This document shows, one piece after another, positions 50,260 to 57,664 of a DNA stretch of 64,000 nucleotides. The translations under genes and the position numbers were made by a program. Origin of the DNA: Tautonia sociabilis (GTDB lineage Bacteria; Planctomycetota; Planctomycetia; Isosphaerales; Isosphaeraceae); NCBI RefSeq assembly GCF_003977685.1, contig NZ_RYZH01000027.1, forward strand, positions 30,782-94,781, written 5' to 3'. Positions within the stretch are counted from its first letter, which is position 1. Every line of letters begins with the position of its first letter. The notes beneath the pieces were generated by a model. The model was not told the origin of the DNA and searched no databases. It saw only the letters and a program-made list of their open reading frames with translations.

Positions 50260-51075
50260 CTACGCGTATGCAACTGCCATGTGTGTGGACATCGGGAAAG
50301 TCAACTTGTCCCCATCGCGGTAACGGTGCATGACGGCTTCGACCTCGAGAGAAACCGTCTCGACGAGTGCGGAGCGCGCCGCGGCATCCAGTTGGGCAAA
50401 CGCGGGGATCGTCGTCGCCGCCCCCAACACTGTCAGTTCCACGAAGCGCTCCGGCGCCGGAAGGCGAATGTCGAGGGACTGTGGAGTAATCTCGATGCGT
50501 TGGAAGCCTGCGGCCCCCAGCAATGCACGTAGCTCCTCGGCGTCCGACAGGGAAAAGGACGACGCCACGTCGGGGATTGCCGCGCCCAGCCGCCGGGCCG
50601 TCGCTTCAAACAACGCCTCATACACGGGATGGCGTTGGAGGGCCTGCCACACGCTCAGGCCGACACGCCCGGCATCGGTCAGGACGCGCCGCATCTCTCG
50701 CAAGGACGCGGCGCGGTCGGCGAAGAACTGCAATCCTTGCTGGCACAGCACGAGGTCGAACGCGGCATCCGGCAGGGCGAGGCCGATCGCATTTCCTTCC
50801 CGCCACTCGATCGTCGCGCCGGTCGGTGCGGGGAGCGCACGGGCCACGGCCAGCATTTCGGGGCTGATGTCGAGCGCCACCACCTTCCCTTGAGCCCCGA
50901 CCAGGGGTGCGACGTGCCGCGCCACGCTGCCGGTGCCGCACGCCAGGTCCAGCGCACGCTCGCCGGGCCGCGGAGCTGCGTGCTGGAGCAGCACGCGAGT
51001 CCAAGGGTCCGCGATTGCGGGGCCGAGATAGTGCTCGTAAGCCTCGGCCGGATTCGGACTTTGCTGTCGGCTCAT
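50260..51075 (-). CDS. class I SAM-dependent methyltransferase
   Basis: A 271-residue methyltransferase of the UbiE/Methyltransf_11 kind. Motif I is 'ALDLACGTGSVARHVAPLVG' (41-60), motif II 'GKVVALDISPEMLAVARALP' and the post-II 'FDLVLCQQGLQFFADRAASL'. The ATG at 51075 follows GAGGAGA. The C-terminal third ('ITPQSLDIRLPAPERFVELT') probably sets substrate choice. It lies between a small membrane protein and the CopB-type ATPase on the same strand. Methylation of metals (for example arsenic or mercury) would need Cys-rich motifs that are not present, so substrate is unknown. Confidence 0.85.
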   Translation of the reverse strand: MSRQQSPNPAEAYEHYLGPAIADPWTRVLLQHAAPRPGERALDLACGTGSVARHVAPLVGAQGKVVALDISPEMLAVARALPAPTGATIEWREGNAIGLALPDAAFDLVLCQQGLQFFADRAASLREMRRVLTDAGRVGLSVWQALQRHPVYEALFEATARRLGAAIPDVASSFSLSDAEELRALLGAAGFQRIEITPQSLDIRLPAPERFVELTVLGAATTIPAFAQLDAAARSALVETVSLEVEAVMHRYRDGDKLTFPMSTHMAVAYA

Positions 51076-51210
51076 CGGCTTCTCCTCTCGAACGATACGA
51101 TTTCCGCCGCGTAGAAACGGGACAGAGCACCTCACGGGGTCGTCCCGACCACGACCAGGGCGCCAACGCTATTGCGGGGCCTCTGGACGACATCGGCCGG
51201 CCCTTGTCCC

Positions 51211-51396
51211 TCAGTCGGATGAGCCGGGCTCGTGAGGCCGCCCCTCCCCGGGCGGCCGTGGTTCGCCCGCTGCCGTCTCGTCGCGACCGCGCGGCCGATG
51301 CGAGCCCATGCCGCCGCAGCATCCGCCGCCGTGGCGCATCATCAGGAAGAACATCAGGCCGACCGCGGCGAGCGAGATGAGCGAACTCCAGTCCAT
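51211..51396 (-). CDS. small single-span membrane protein, Gly/Cys/His-rich
   Basis: A 61-residue protein with one membrane helix ('SLISLAAVGLMFFLMM', residues 4-20) followed by 'RHGGGCCGGMGSH' and a polar tail. Small membrane proteins with a Gly/His/Cys-rich motif after one helix are frequent in copper-resistance clusters, and this may bind metal at the membrane surface. It follows the site-2 protease by 53 bases on the same strand. It is short, but the helix and motif make it convincing. Confidence 0.55.
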   Translation of the reverse strand: MDWSSLISLAAVGLMFFLMMRHGGGCCGGMGSHRPRGRDETAAGEPRPPGEGRPHEPGSSD

Positions 51397-51449
51397 GTGA
51401 ATCCTCCGTTTCCGTTCCGAGATCGGGCCAACTCCGGGCCTCCTTGCGA

Positions 51450-52808
51450 TCACATGTAGGGGCAGCGGATGCCCGCGGCACCCCACAGCGTGTGCGGCAG
51501 CGGGGCGAGGATCAGCGCGAGGACCGCGAATGTCGCGTAGCCGAGCCATCGCCGCGCCGGCGTCAGCGGCGTCAGGTCGTCCAGCGGCGGCGCGCCGCGG
51601 CCGGCGATGAAGAAGATGATGACCGCCCACGTCAGGAGCCCCGGCCAGACGAACAGCCCGAGCAGCAGCAGCGTCCACATGGCGACGCTGCCGATGGTCT
51701 CGCCCGCGCGGCGTCCGAACATGGCGCGGGCGATGTGGCCGCCGTCGAGCTGGCCGATCGGCAGGAGATTGAGCGCGGTCACCATCAGCCCGAGCCAGCC
51801 GGCGAAGGCGAGCGGGCTGAGCTGGAGCAGATGGCCTTCGAGCAGCGCCGGGCCGAATGACAGCTTGGCCAGGAGCGCCAGCATCACCGACGAGCCGACA
51901 TCGGCGCCGCCATGCATCACCCCGGCCGCCGCCCCGGCCGGCGGCGCCACGATGGCCGACGAGCGCAGGCCGATGAGGAGCGTCGGGACCGCGACGGCTA
52001 ATCCCGCCAGCGGCCCGGCGACGGCGACATCGAAGAGCGCGCGCCGATCCTCGGCGGGCGAACGCAGCTGGATGAACGCGCCGAACGTGCCCAGCGCGAA
52101 CGGGACCGGGATGAAATAGGGCGGCGTCACGCGGATGCGATGATGCCGGGCCGTGAAGTAGTGGCCCAGCTCGTGGACGCCGAGGATCGATAAGAGCCCC
52201 AGCGCGTAGGGCAGGCCGGCGCCGAAGCGCCCCGGCTCGGCGAGCAGATCGATGCCTTGATGCGCCGCGCCGGCCCAGGTGGTCGTGACGACGGTGAGTG
52301 CGAACAGCAGCCAGTTCACCCAGGGGCTCCCGTGCGGCTCGGCCGCAGCATCCACGACCGGCCCCGGCAGGAGCACGATGGAGGCGCAGAACTGCTCATC
52401 GGCCTGCACGCTCGGCGCGGCACCCTCTCCGAGGGCGTGCTTGAGCTTGGCATAAACCGACGCCGCCGGCTCTCGCAGCCGCCCGCGGAAGATCCGCACC
52501 CCGGCGACTTCCTCGGCGAGGCCGACATCCATCACCTCCTTCACAACCGCGGGCTGGTCGTCGGAGGTCAACACGCGTGCGGTCATCACCGGCTCACTCT
52601 CCGCGATCGGCCCGGAAAGCATCGAGATCAGCCAGAAGGTCACCAGCAGCCCGACCCAGAAGAGCAGACCGCCGCCGAGGATCCCGCCGGCCGGCAGGAG
52701 GAAGAGGACCATCACGGGCATCAGGATGCAGAGGATCATGAGGAGCTGGATCCCCAGCCCTTTGCTACCGGCTCGTCTCGGGGGTTTGGTGTGGTGATTC
52801 GTTGCCAT
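51450..52808 (-). CDS. site-2 protease family (M50) membrane metalloprotease
   Basis: A 452-residue intramembrane zinc protease. The catalytic 'SILGVHELGHYFTARHHRI' (HELGH near residue 212) and the second zinc motif 'LNLLPIGQLDGGHIARAMF' (near 350) are both intact, and about eight hydrophobic helices surround them. An N-terminal pair of helices and an approximately 110-residue loop precede the core ('ARVLTSDDQPAVVKEVMDVG'), an arrangement like that of the EGY/plant-type site-2 proteases. AGGAGG lies before the ATG at 52808. S2Ps release membrane-bound regulators after envelope stress. The substrate here is unknown. Confidence 0.85.
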   Translation of the reverse strand: MATNHHTKPPRRAGSKGLGIQLLMILCILMPVMVLFLLPAGGILGGGLLFWVGLLVTFWLISMLSGPIAESEPVMTARVLTSDDQPAVVKEVMDVGLAEEVAGVRIFRGRLREPAASVYAKLKHALGEGAAPSVQADEQFCASIVLLPGPVVDAAAEPHGSPWVNWLLFALTVVTTTWAGAAHQGIDLLAEPGRFGAGLPYALGLLSILGVHELGHYFTARHHRIRVTPPYFIPVPFALGTFGAFIQLRSPAEDRRALFDVAVAGPLAGLAVAVPTLLIGLRSSAIVAPPAGAAAGVMHGGADVGSSVMLALLAKLSFGPALLEGHLLQLSPLAFAGWLGLMVTALNLLPIGQLDGGHIARAMFGRRAGETIGSVAMWTLLLLGLFVWPGLLTWAVIIFFIAGRGAPPLDDLTPLTPARRWLGYATFAVLALILAPLPHTLWGAAGIRCPYM

Positions 52809-52901
52809 CGCCTCCTTCATTGGCGTCTCTAGAGCATGGGTCGGGACTTCCGTCAATCATCGCAGGCCGCTGCCGTGGTCGAGGTGTCATCCGCAGGCGG
52901 C

Positions 52902-53138
52902 TCACTCGCGATCGCCGCCCTCCCCCTCGGCGGGAGCCTCGCTCGCATCGCGCCCGGCATGACGGGAGTGCTTGGCACCGAACAGGCCGGGGAGGCAATG
53001 GCCGAGCAGGCACGCGGCCGGGACCAGGAGGAGCAGCCAGGAGGCCGCCCCGCCCCCGGAGCGGGGGAACAGGAGCAGGACCAGCACGGCGGCCAGGCAG
53101 CCGAGCATCGCCAGCCAGAACATCTTCGATCGGATCAC
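52902..53138 (-). CDS. small two-span membrane protein
   Basis: A 78-residue protein with two hydrophobic segments ('MFWLAMLGCLAAVLVLLLF' and 'WLLLLVPAACLLGHCLPGLF') and a polar tail 'AKHSRHAGRDASEAP'. It resembles DUF2933-type small membrane proteins of copper clusters, in which a helix ends in a Cys/His motif, but I cannot confirm the family. The start is a GTG at 53138 or an ATG at 53123. It is 28 bases after the multihaem cytochrome gene and 93 before the protease gene, on the same strand. Confidence 0.55.
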   Translation of the reverse strand: MIRSKMFWLAMLGCLAAVLVLLLFPRSGGGAASWLLLLVPAACLLGHCLPGLFGAKHSRHAGRDASEAPAEGEGGDRE

Positions 53139-53166
53139 ATCCTTCGCGCCTCCGGGGCTGCGCCCC

Positions 53167-53982
53167 TCAATGGTGTTTGTAGTAGCCCACCCCCTTGATG
53201 TCGTTCCACGACGTCGTCTGGTGGCAGAGGTAGCACTGCTCGACCCGGGCCTCGTGGTGCCCGGCGACCGACGCCGAGACCATCTGGAAGTGCATCATGT
53301 AGTGGCTCGGCGGCGCCTGGTGGCACTGGGCGCAGTCGCGCGACTGCGGCGAGGGGTGGCGGAACGCCGCGATCGCCCAGGCCGTCGTCCCGTGGCACTG
53401 GGCACAGTCCCTGCCGAAGAACTCGCGGTGGCGATCCTGGTGGGCGTGGCAGCTTGTGCAGTCGAGGATCGCCTCCCGCGGGGCGATCTCCGGGTGGCCG
53501 GCCGGTCCCGAGTCGCCGGCCTCGCGCAGCCACGCCACGAGCTGCTCGCGGACGGGGGCCCCCTCGTCGCCCGGTCGGCCGGTGGCCCGGGGCTGCCGCA
53601 GCCCGATCGCGGCCAGCGCCGCGTGGTCCATGTCGGTCGGCCGGCGCGCGACGCCCCGGTGCTCGAGATGGCACTCCCGGCAACTGCCGATGTCGGCGTG
53701 GAAGGCCGTCGGCTGGCGCCCGAGCAACGATTCATTATTGGCGTGGCAGGCGATGCAGTTTGCGGCCTCGACGCCCCGGGCCGGCGTGTGGCAGGCGGCG
53801 CAGTTGTGCTCCAGGAACGCGTGCGGCCGGGAGAGCGCCCCGGGGCTCGCCATGCGCTGCCAGGCCACCGCGCTCAGCACGCCCGGACGCTCGCCGCCGG
53901 GGTGGCCGCGCAGGAAGTAGAACCCCGCGAACAGCGCCAGACAGAGCGCGACCGCCGGGAGCACGAAGTACCGTAGCTTCAT
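53167..53982 (-). CDS. membrane-anchored seven-haem cytochrome c
   Basis: A 271-residue periplasmic electron carrier with one N-terminal membrane helix ('YFVLPAVALCLALFAGFYFL') and seven CxxCH haem-attachment sites at residues 61-65, 76-80, 101-105, 175-179, 193-197, 217-221 and 250-254. Many further His are available as sixth ligands ('HLEHRG', 'HHEARVEQC'). It resembles cytochrome c3/c7-like and NapC-partner proteins but I cannot place it more exactly. The ATG at 53982 overlaps the stop of the cytochrome b gene by 4 bases (ATGA), so the two are translated together. It probably carries electrons from the cytochrome b to a periplasmic acceptor. Confidence 0.88.
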   Translation of the reverse strand: MKLRYFVLPAVALCLALFAGFYFLRGHPGGERPGVLSAVAWQRMASPGALSRPHAFLEHNCAACHTPARGVEAANCIACHANNESLLGRQPTAFHADIGSCRECHLEHRGVARRPTDMDHAALAAIGLRQPRATGRPGDEGAPVREQLVAWLREAGDSGPAGHPEIAPREAILDCTSCHAHQDRHREFFGRDCAQCHGTTAWAIAAFRHPSPQSRDCAQCHQAPPSHYMMHFQMVSASVAGHHEARVEQCYLCHQTTSWNDIKGVGYYKHH

Positions 53983-54731
53983 GGGAACCACCTCAGCCCG
54001 AAGTAGAGCCCGGACCAGATATGCAGCGCCAGGAGCGCGTACAGCGCCAGGCTGGTGACGATGTGGAACGCGGCCCAGCGGGCGAAGGCCCGCTTGAGCG
54101 CCCCGTGGTTCCTGATGGCGTACTCCAGGTCGGCCATCGACTCGGCCAGCCGCAGCGCCCGGATCGGCGTCGCCGCCAGGGCGTCGTCGTCGCGGACGAG
54201 CAGCCCCGCCGCGAGCCGGGCCCAGAAGCCCGTCACCGGCCGCAGCAGAGCCGCCTGGTCGGGATGCGCCGCGAGCTCACCGGCCGTCTCCCGGTAGGCC
54301 AATTCCAGTTGGGTCAGGAGCTCCTTCTTCTCGCGGATGTCTGCCGAGACCTGGCCCATCAGGTAGCGGCCCACGAAGCCGCTCAGGACGACCAAAAGCA
54401 TCATCGCCGTGAGCGCGATGCCCAGCGGGCTCTCGAACTTGTGGCCGGTGTGCAGCAGGCCGAGGATCGGCCCGACGATGCCGGCGTAGACGTGCCAGGT
54501 CAGCAGCGTCCGCAGAGAGACCCTCGGGGTGACCGCCCGCTTCAGCGGCGGGATCCGCTTGACGACCGTGTAGGCCAGCGGCACGAGCATGACGAGCGCC
54601 CCGGCGACGCCGAGCACGCCGCCCCAGGCGCTGCCGGCGAAGCGCGGCGAGCGGTGGACGAGGAAGCCCAGCCACAGCACCAGCATCAACGCGACCAGGC
54701 CGGTGGCGGCCAGGCGATCGCGCTCCTTCAT
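53979..54731 (-). CDS. dihaem cytochrome b-type membrane protein
   Basis: A 250-residue integral membrane protein with five likely helices. Two helices carry paired His suited to bis-His b haems: H80 with H94/H97 in 'LLTWHVYAGIVGPILGLLHT' and H223 with H237 in 'FHIVTSLALYALLALHIWSG'. This layout resembles hydrogenase or reductase cytochrome b subunits. A cytosolic loop of about 70 residues separates the helix pairs ('VSADIREKKELLTQLELAYR'). It begins one base after the flavoprotein stop and overlaps the cytochrome c gene by 4 bases, so the three form one tight unit. It should relay electrons across the inner membrane. Confidence 0.8.
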   Translation of the reverse strand: MKERDRLAATGLVALMLVLWLGFLVHRSPRFAGSAWGGVLGVAGALVMLVPLAYTVVKRIPPLKRAVTPRVSLRTLLTWHVYAGIVGPILGLLHTGHKFESPLGIALTAMMLLVVLSGFVGRYLMGQVSADIREKKELLTQLELAYRETAGELAAHPDQAALLRPVTGFWARLAAGLLVRDDDALAATPIRALRLAESMADLEYAIRNHGALKRAFARWAAFHIVTSLALYALLALHIWSGLYFGLRWFP

Positions 54732-54732
54732 C

Positions 54733-56619
54733 TCAGGCCTCCACCGTGACGTCGCCCGCCGACTTGGCCTGGCAGGCGAGGATGATGCGGTTCTCCTTAT
54801 CGCCCGGCTCCAGCCCGTCCTCGACGGCCATCGTCACCTCCCCGGCGAGGAGCTTCACCCGGCAGATGCCGCAGGTGCCCACGCGGCAGGAGTTGTCGAT
54901 CTCGACGCCGATCTCGTCGGCGACCTCCAGCACCACCTTGTCCGGGGGCAAGGGCGCCGACTTGCCCGAGGCGGAGAAGGTCAGCGTGGGCAGCGCCACG
55001 CCGGTCGCCGGCGCCTCTGCCGTGGCCACGGCCGACGGGCTCGTCGGCTCGGGCCTGCCCAGGGCCGGGCCGAACGCCTCGGTCTTGATCCGCTCGGCGG
55101 GCACGCCGAGCTCGGCCAGCGCCTTCTTCATCGACTCCATGAACGGCACCGGCCCGCAGATGTGCACGTAGCGCGACGCGAGGTCGGGCACGGACTGGGC
55201 GATCAGCTCCTTGGTGATCCGGCCCGTCGGCCCCGCCCAGCCGGTCCCCTCGGGGCGCGTGACGGTGACGACCACCTTCAGGTTCGGGTGGCGGTGCTGC
55301 AGGTACTCCAGCTCCTCGCGGAAGATGATGTCGCGCGGGCTCTTGCAGCCGTACAGCAGGAAGATGTCCCCGGGCCAGCTCCGGTCGATCAGGTAGCGCA
55401 GGACGCTCATCAGCGGCGTGATCCCGACGCCGGCGCCGATCAGGAGGATGCACTTGCACTCCCGCCCGGTGAAGGTGAACGAGCCCGTCGGCCCGGAGAA
55501 TTCCAGCAGGTCGTCCTCCTTGACCCGCTCGTCGAGGTAGCCCGAGACCACGCCCCCCGGCTCGTGCTTGACGGTAATCTCCGCGAAGTCCTGCTGCGTC
55601 GGCGAGGAGGCGATGGTGTAGCTCCGCCGCACCGGCTTGCCGTCGACCGGGACGGCGACGGTGAGGAACTGGCCGGGGAGATAGGCGAAGGGGAGCACCC
55701 CGCCGAGCGGGTTCATCAGCCGGAACGTCTTGACGTTCGGCGTCTCCTGGAAGATCCGGGCGACGCGCAAGCGGCCGGACCACCTCCGGCCGGCGGCGGT
55801 GCGGGCGGCGTCACCGGGCGGGGCCTGCCCCACGGCGGACGAAGCCGATCTTACCGGCGGCGCAGCGGCCTCGGGCGCCACGCCGGGCGGCCCGCCGCCG
55901 GTCAGGCCCTGGAGCAGCCGCGCGGCGCGGCGCATCTTGGAGAAGTACATCGCGATCATCGCCGCGGCGAACGCGACCAGGGCCACCATGACGAACCCGT
56001 GGAACCAGGAGACGCCAATCGAGCCCGCCTCGCCCGCCGTGCCGGCCGGGGGCAGGAGGCTCATCTCCCGCTTGAACCACTGCAGGGCGACGTTCCGCGG
56101 GCTCGTGCCCTCGGCCAGCGCGCGATGCGCCGCCAGCCCGCTCTCGAACTGCGCCAGCCCCTCGCGCATCCGCGCCGTCGCCGCCTGCATCGCCGCGAAG
56201 TCGTCGCCCGGCGCCGAGCGGGAGAGCTGGTCCAGCCCCTCGGACAGCAGCGCCGTGCCGGCCTGCATCCGCCCGTGGGCCTGCCGCTCGAGGCCCGCAC
56301 GCCGCTCCGGGGGCAGCTCCGGCAGCGCCATGAGCGACGGGTAGAGTTCCTTCGGCGGGGGCCCGTGCATCTGCTCCATCATCTCGCCCATGCCGCCCAT
56401 GCCGCCGCCGCCCATCATCCCCGACATCGGGCCGGCGGGCGGGGTGGCCGAGGGCGGCCCGGCCGTGGCCGCCCCGGGATGGTGCTGCGCGTGCTCCTCG
56501 GGCGACACCTGGCCGTAACTCGGAAGGGCCAACGCCAGACCGACCGAGACGGCGAACACGCCGATCCTGAAAAGCCGGCTCGTAGTCGTCCCTTGGGGTG
56601 GCAGATATCTCATGTTCAT
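54733..56619 (-). CDS. fusion oxidoreductase: Met/His-rich exported domain, TM helix, FNR flavin domain, 2Fe-2S ferredoxin
   Basis: A 628-residue fusion. Residues 1-36 are a signal peptide ('VFAVSVGLALALPSYGQ'). Residues 37-200 are exported, with Met/His-rich 'PMSGMMGGGGMGGMGEMMEQ' and a helical bundle like CpxP-type sensors. One membrane helix lies at 206-228. The cytosolic part has an FNR fold: FAD motif 'RRSYTIASS' (331-339), NAD(P) motif 'LLIGAGVGITPLMSVL' (392-407), 'HICGPVPFMESMKKAL' (486-501). A plant-type 2Fe-2S domain ends it with C578, C583, C586 and C616. It is translated in a unit with the cytochromes b and c. It would take electrons from NAD(P)H; direction and acceptor are inferred. 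Confidence 0.88.
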   Translation of the reverse strand: MNMRYLPPQGTTTSRLFRIGVFAVSVGLALALPSYGQVSPEEHAQHHPGAATAGPPSATPPAGPMSGMMGGGGMGGMGEMMEQMHGPPPKELYPSLMALPELPPERRAGLERQAHGRMQAGTALLSEGLDQLSRSAPGDDFAAMQAATARMREGLAQFESGLAAHRALAEGTSPRNVALQWFKREMSLLPPAGTAGEAGSIGVSWFHGFVMVALVAFAAAMIAMYFSKMRRAARLLQGLTGGGPPGVAPEAAAPPVRSASSAVGQAPPGDAARTAAGRRWSGRLRVARIFQETPNVKTFRLMNPLGGVLPFAYLPGQFLTVAVPVDGKPVRRSYTIASSPTQQDFAEITVKHEPGGVVSGYLDERVKEDDLLEFSGPTGSFTFTGRECKCILLIGAGVGITPLMSVLRYLIDRSWPGDIFLLYGCKSPRDIIFREELEYLQHRHPNLKVVVTVTRPEGTGWAGPTGRITKELIAQSVPDLASRYVHICGPVPFMESMKKALAELGVPAERIKTEAFGPALGRPEPTSPSAVATAEAPATGVALPTLTFSASGKSAPLPPDKVVLEVADEIGVEIDNSCRVGTCGICRVKLLAGEVTMAVEDGLEPGDKENRIILACQAKSAGDVTVEA

Positions 56620-56659
56620 GTCAGCTCGATTGGGCGGTTCATGCTGTTGGGGATAAGCT

Positions 56660-56718
56660 CCCGGACTGCCGGGCTGGTGTGGCAACCTGTCGCTCACACC
56701 GGCCCGGCGCAGTCCGGG
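56660..56718. terminator. strong terminator hairpin
   Basis: A long stem: CCCGGACTG / CAGTCCGGG, then CGGGC / GCCCG, then GGTGTG / CACACC, around a loop of about 13 bases. It lies 15 bases past the stop of the minus-strand secreted gene at 56733 and before the flavoprotein start at 56619, separating the two transcripts. Confidence 0.7.
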
Positions 56719-56732
56719 TAACCGCTGTCGCG

Positions 56733-57194
56733 TTACTCCTCCTGGTGTTCCGTGTCCTTCACGGCACCGCTGCCGGGCTTCGTCGCGCAGACAAACATGG
56801 CGTCGTCCCCGCAATTCGAGCAGACGTGGTTCACTTCCTCGTTCTTTCCTTCGCCTTTGCCGGTGCCGACGACCGTGACGGTTCCGCCGCAAACGCATGT
56901 GTGCTTCTGGCCGATGGTCATCAGCTTGACGTGCGAGTTGTCCTCGGTCACATGCTGGACCATCACGTGCCTGCACTTGCTGCAGGCCATCGCGATCGCG
57001 TCTCCCGGCTTCAGGGCTTCGGCCTCGGCTTGCGTCGTGATGTGGTTCAAATGCGCCACCGGATGGCCCTGGTGCGCATCTTGCTCGTCGTCGGCGGCTT
57101 GGGCCGCAACGGACGACCACACTGCAAGCGCGACGGCGAGTGCGAGTCCCGAGGTGAGGCCGATCTTGCTGAAGAGGCTGGTTCTGGTGGTCAT
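56733..57194 (-). CDS. secreted zinc-ribbon-like Cys protein
   Basis: A 153-residue exported protein. The ATG at 57194 has GAGGA upstream and starts a signal peptide ending 'SVAAQAADD'. The mature part begins His-rich ('DAHQGHPVAHLNH') and has a set of Cys pairs: 'AMACSKCRHVMVQHV', 'HTCVCGGTVTVVG', 'HVCSNCGDDAMFVC'. The CxxC, CxC and CxxC arrangement looks like one or two zinc ribbons placed outside the cytoplasm. It is followed by a strong hairpin and stands as a single-gene transcript. It may bind metal in the periplasm; no enzyme motif is seen. Confidence 0.7.
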   Translation of the reverse strand: MTTRTSLFSKIGLTSGLALAVALAVWSSVAAQAADDEQDAHQGHPVAHLNHITTQAEAEALKPGDAIAMACSKCRHVMVQHVTEDNSHVKLMTIGQKHTCVCGGTVTVVGTGKGEGKNEEVNHVCSNCGDDAMFVCATKPGSGAVKDTEHQEE

Positions 57195-57308
57195 GAGTAG
57201 TTCCTCATTCTTGGTGGGTGTGCTTGCTGACGCGTTAACGCGGCTCTCTAACGGTCGCGGCCGTGCTGCTTCTGCACCTCCTTTCATAGTCCAAATGTGG
57301 CGGAGTAG

Positions 57309-57614
57309 TTATGCGTTGTCGACGACGCGGTTCATGGTGCCGGACGGGTTGGGCACGCACTTGGGGCAGCCGTGGTGCGGCCCGTCACAGCCCGGTTCGC
57401 AGCACCAGGTGCCGTCCACGACGAACTTGGACTCGTGGCGCCCCGGCGGCAGGTCCAGGTGCACGTCCCAGTCGCCCGAAGCGTCCCTCGCCAGGGGCGT
57501 CGCCGCGGGGTACCGGTCGTGGAAGGTCCCCGCCACGGACACCGCCTGCGCCTGCGGGGCGTGGCAGGAGAGCTGGGCCGGCCGAGGATTCTTATTACGT
57601 TTTGATTTTTTCAT
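57309..57614 (-). CDS. CBM48/glycogen-binding-like domain protein
   Basis: A 101-residue protein with one beta-sandwich of the CBM48 / AMPK-glycogen-binding kind: 'HAPQAQAVSVAGTFHDRYPA' then 'GDWDVHLDLPPGRHESKFVV', 'DGTW'. In the family these bind alpha-glucans, here as a stand-alone module. After the domain comes a Cys-rich stretch 'CCEPGCDGPHHGCPKC' that is unusual for CBM48 and could bind metal. It has no signal peptide, starts in an AT-rich patch without a clear ribosome site, and is 50 bases after the CpxP-like gene on the same strand. Confidence 0.65.
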   Translation of the reverse strand: MKKSKRNKNPRPAQLSCHAPQAQAVSVAGTFHDRYPAATPLARDASGDWDVHLDLPPGRHESKFVVDGTWCCEPGCDGPHHGCPKCVPNPSGTMNRVVDNA

Positions 57615-57664
57615 ATGACTAAATATCGCCTATGGGTGAATCGATCGGTGCGGTCCGCGCCTGC

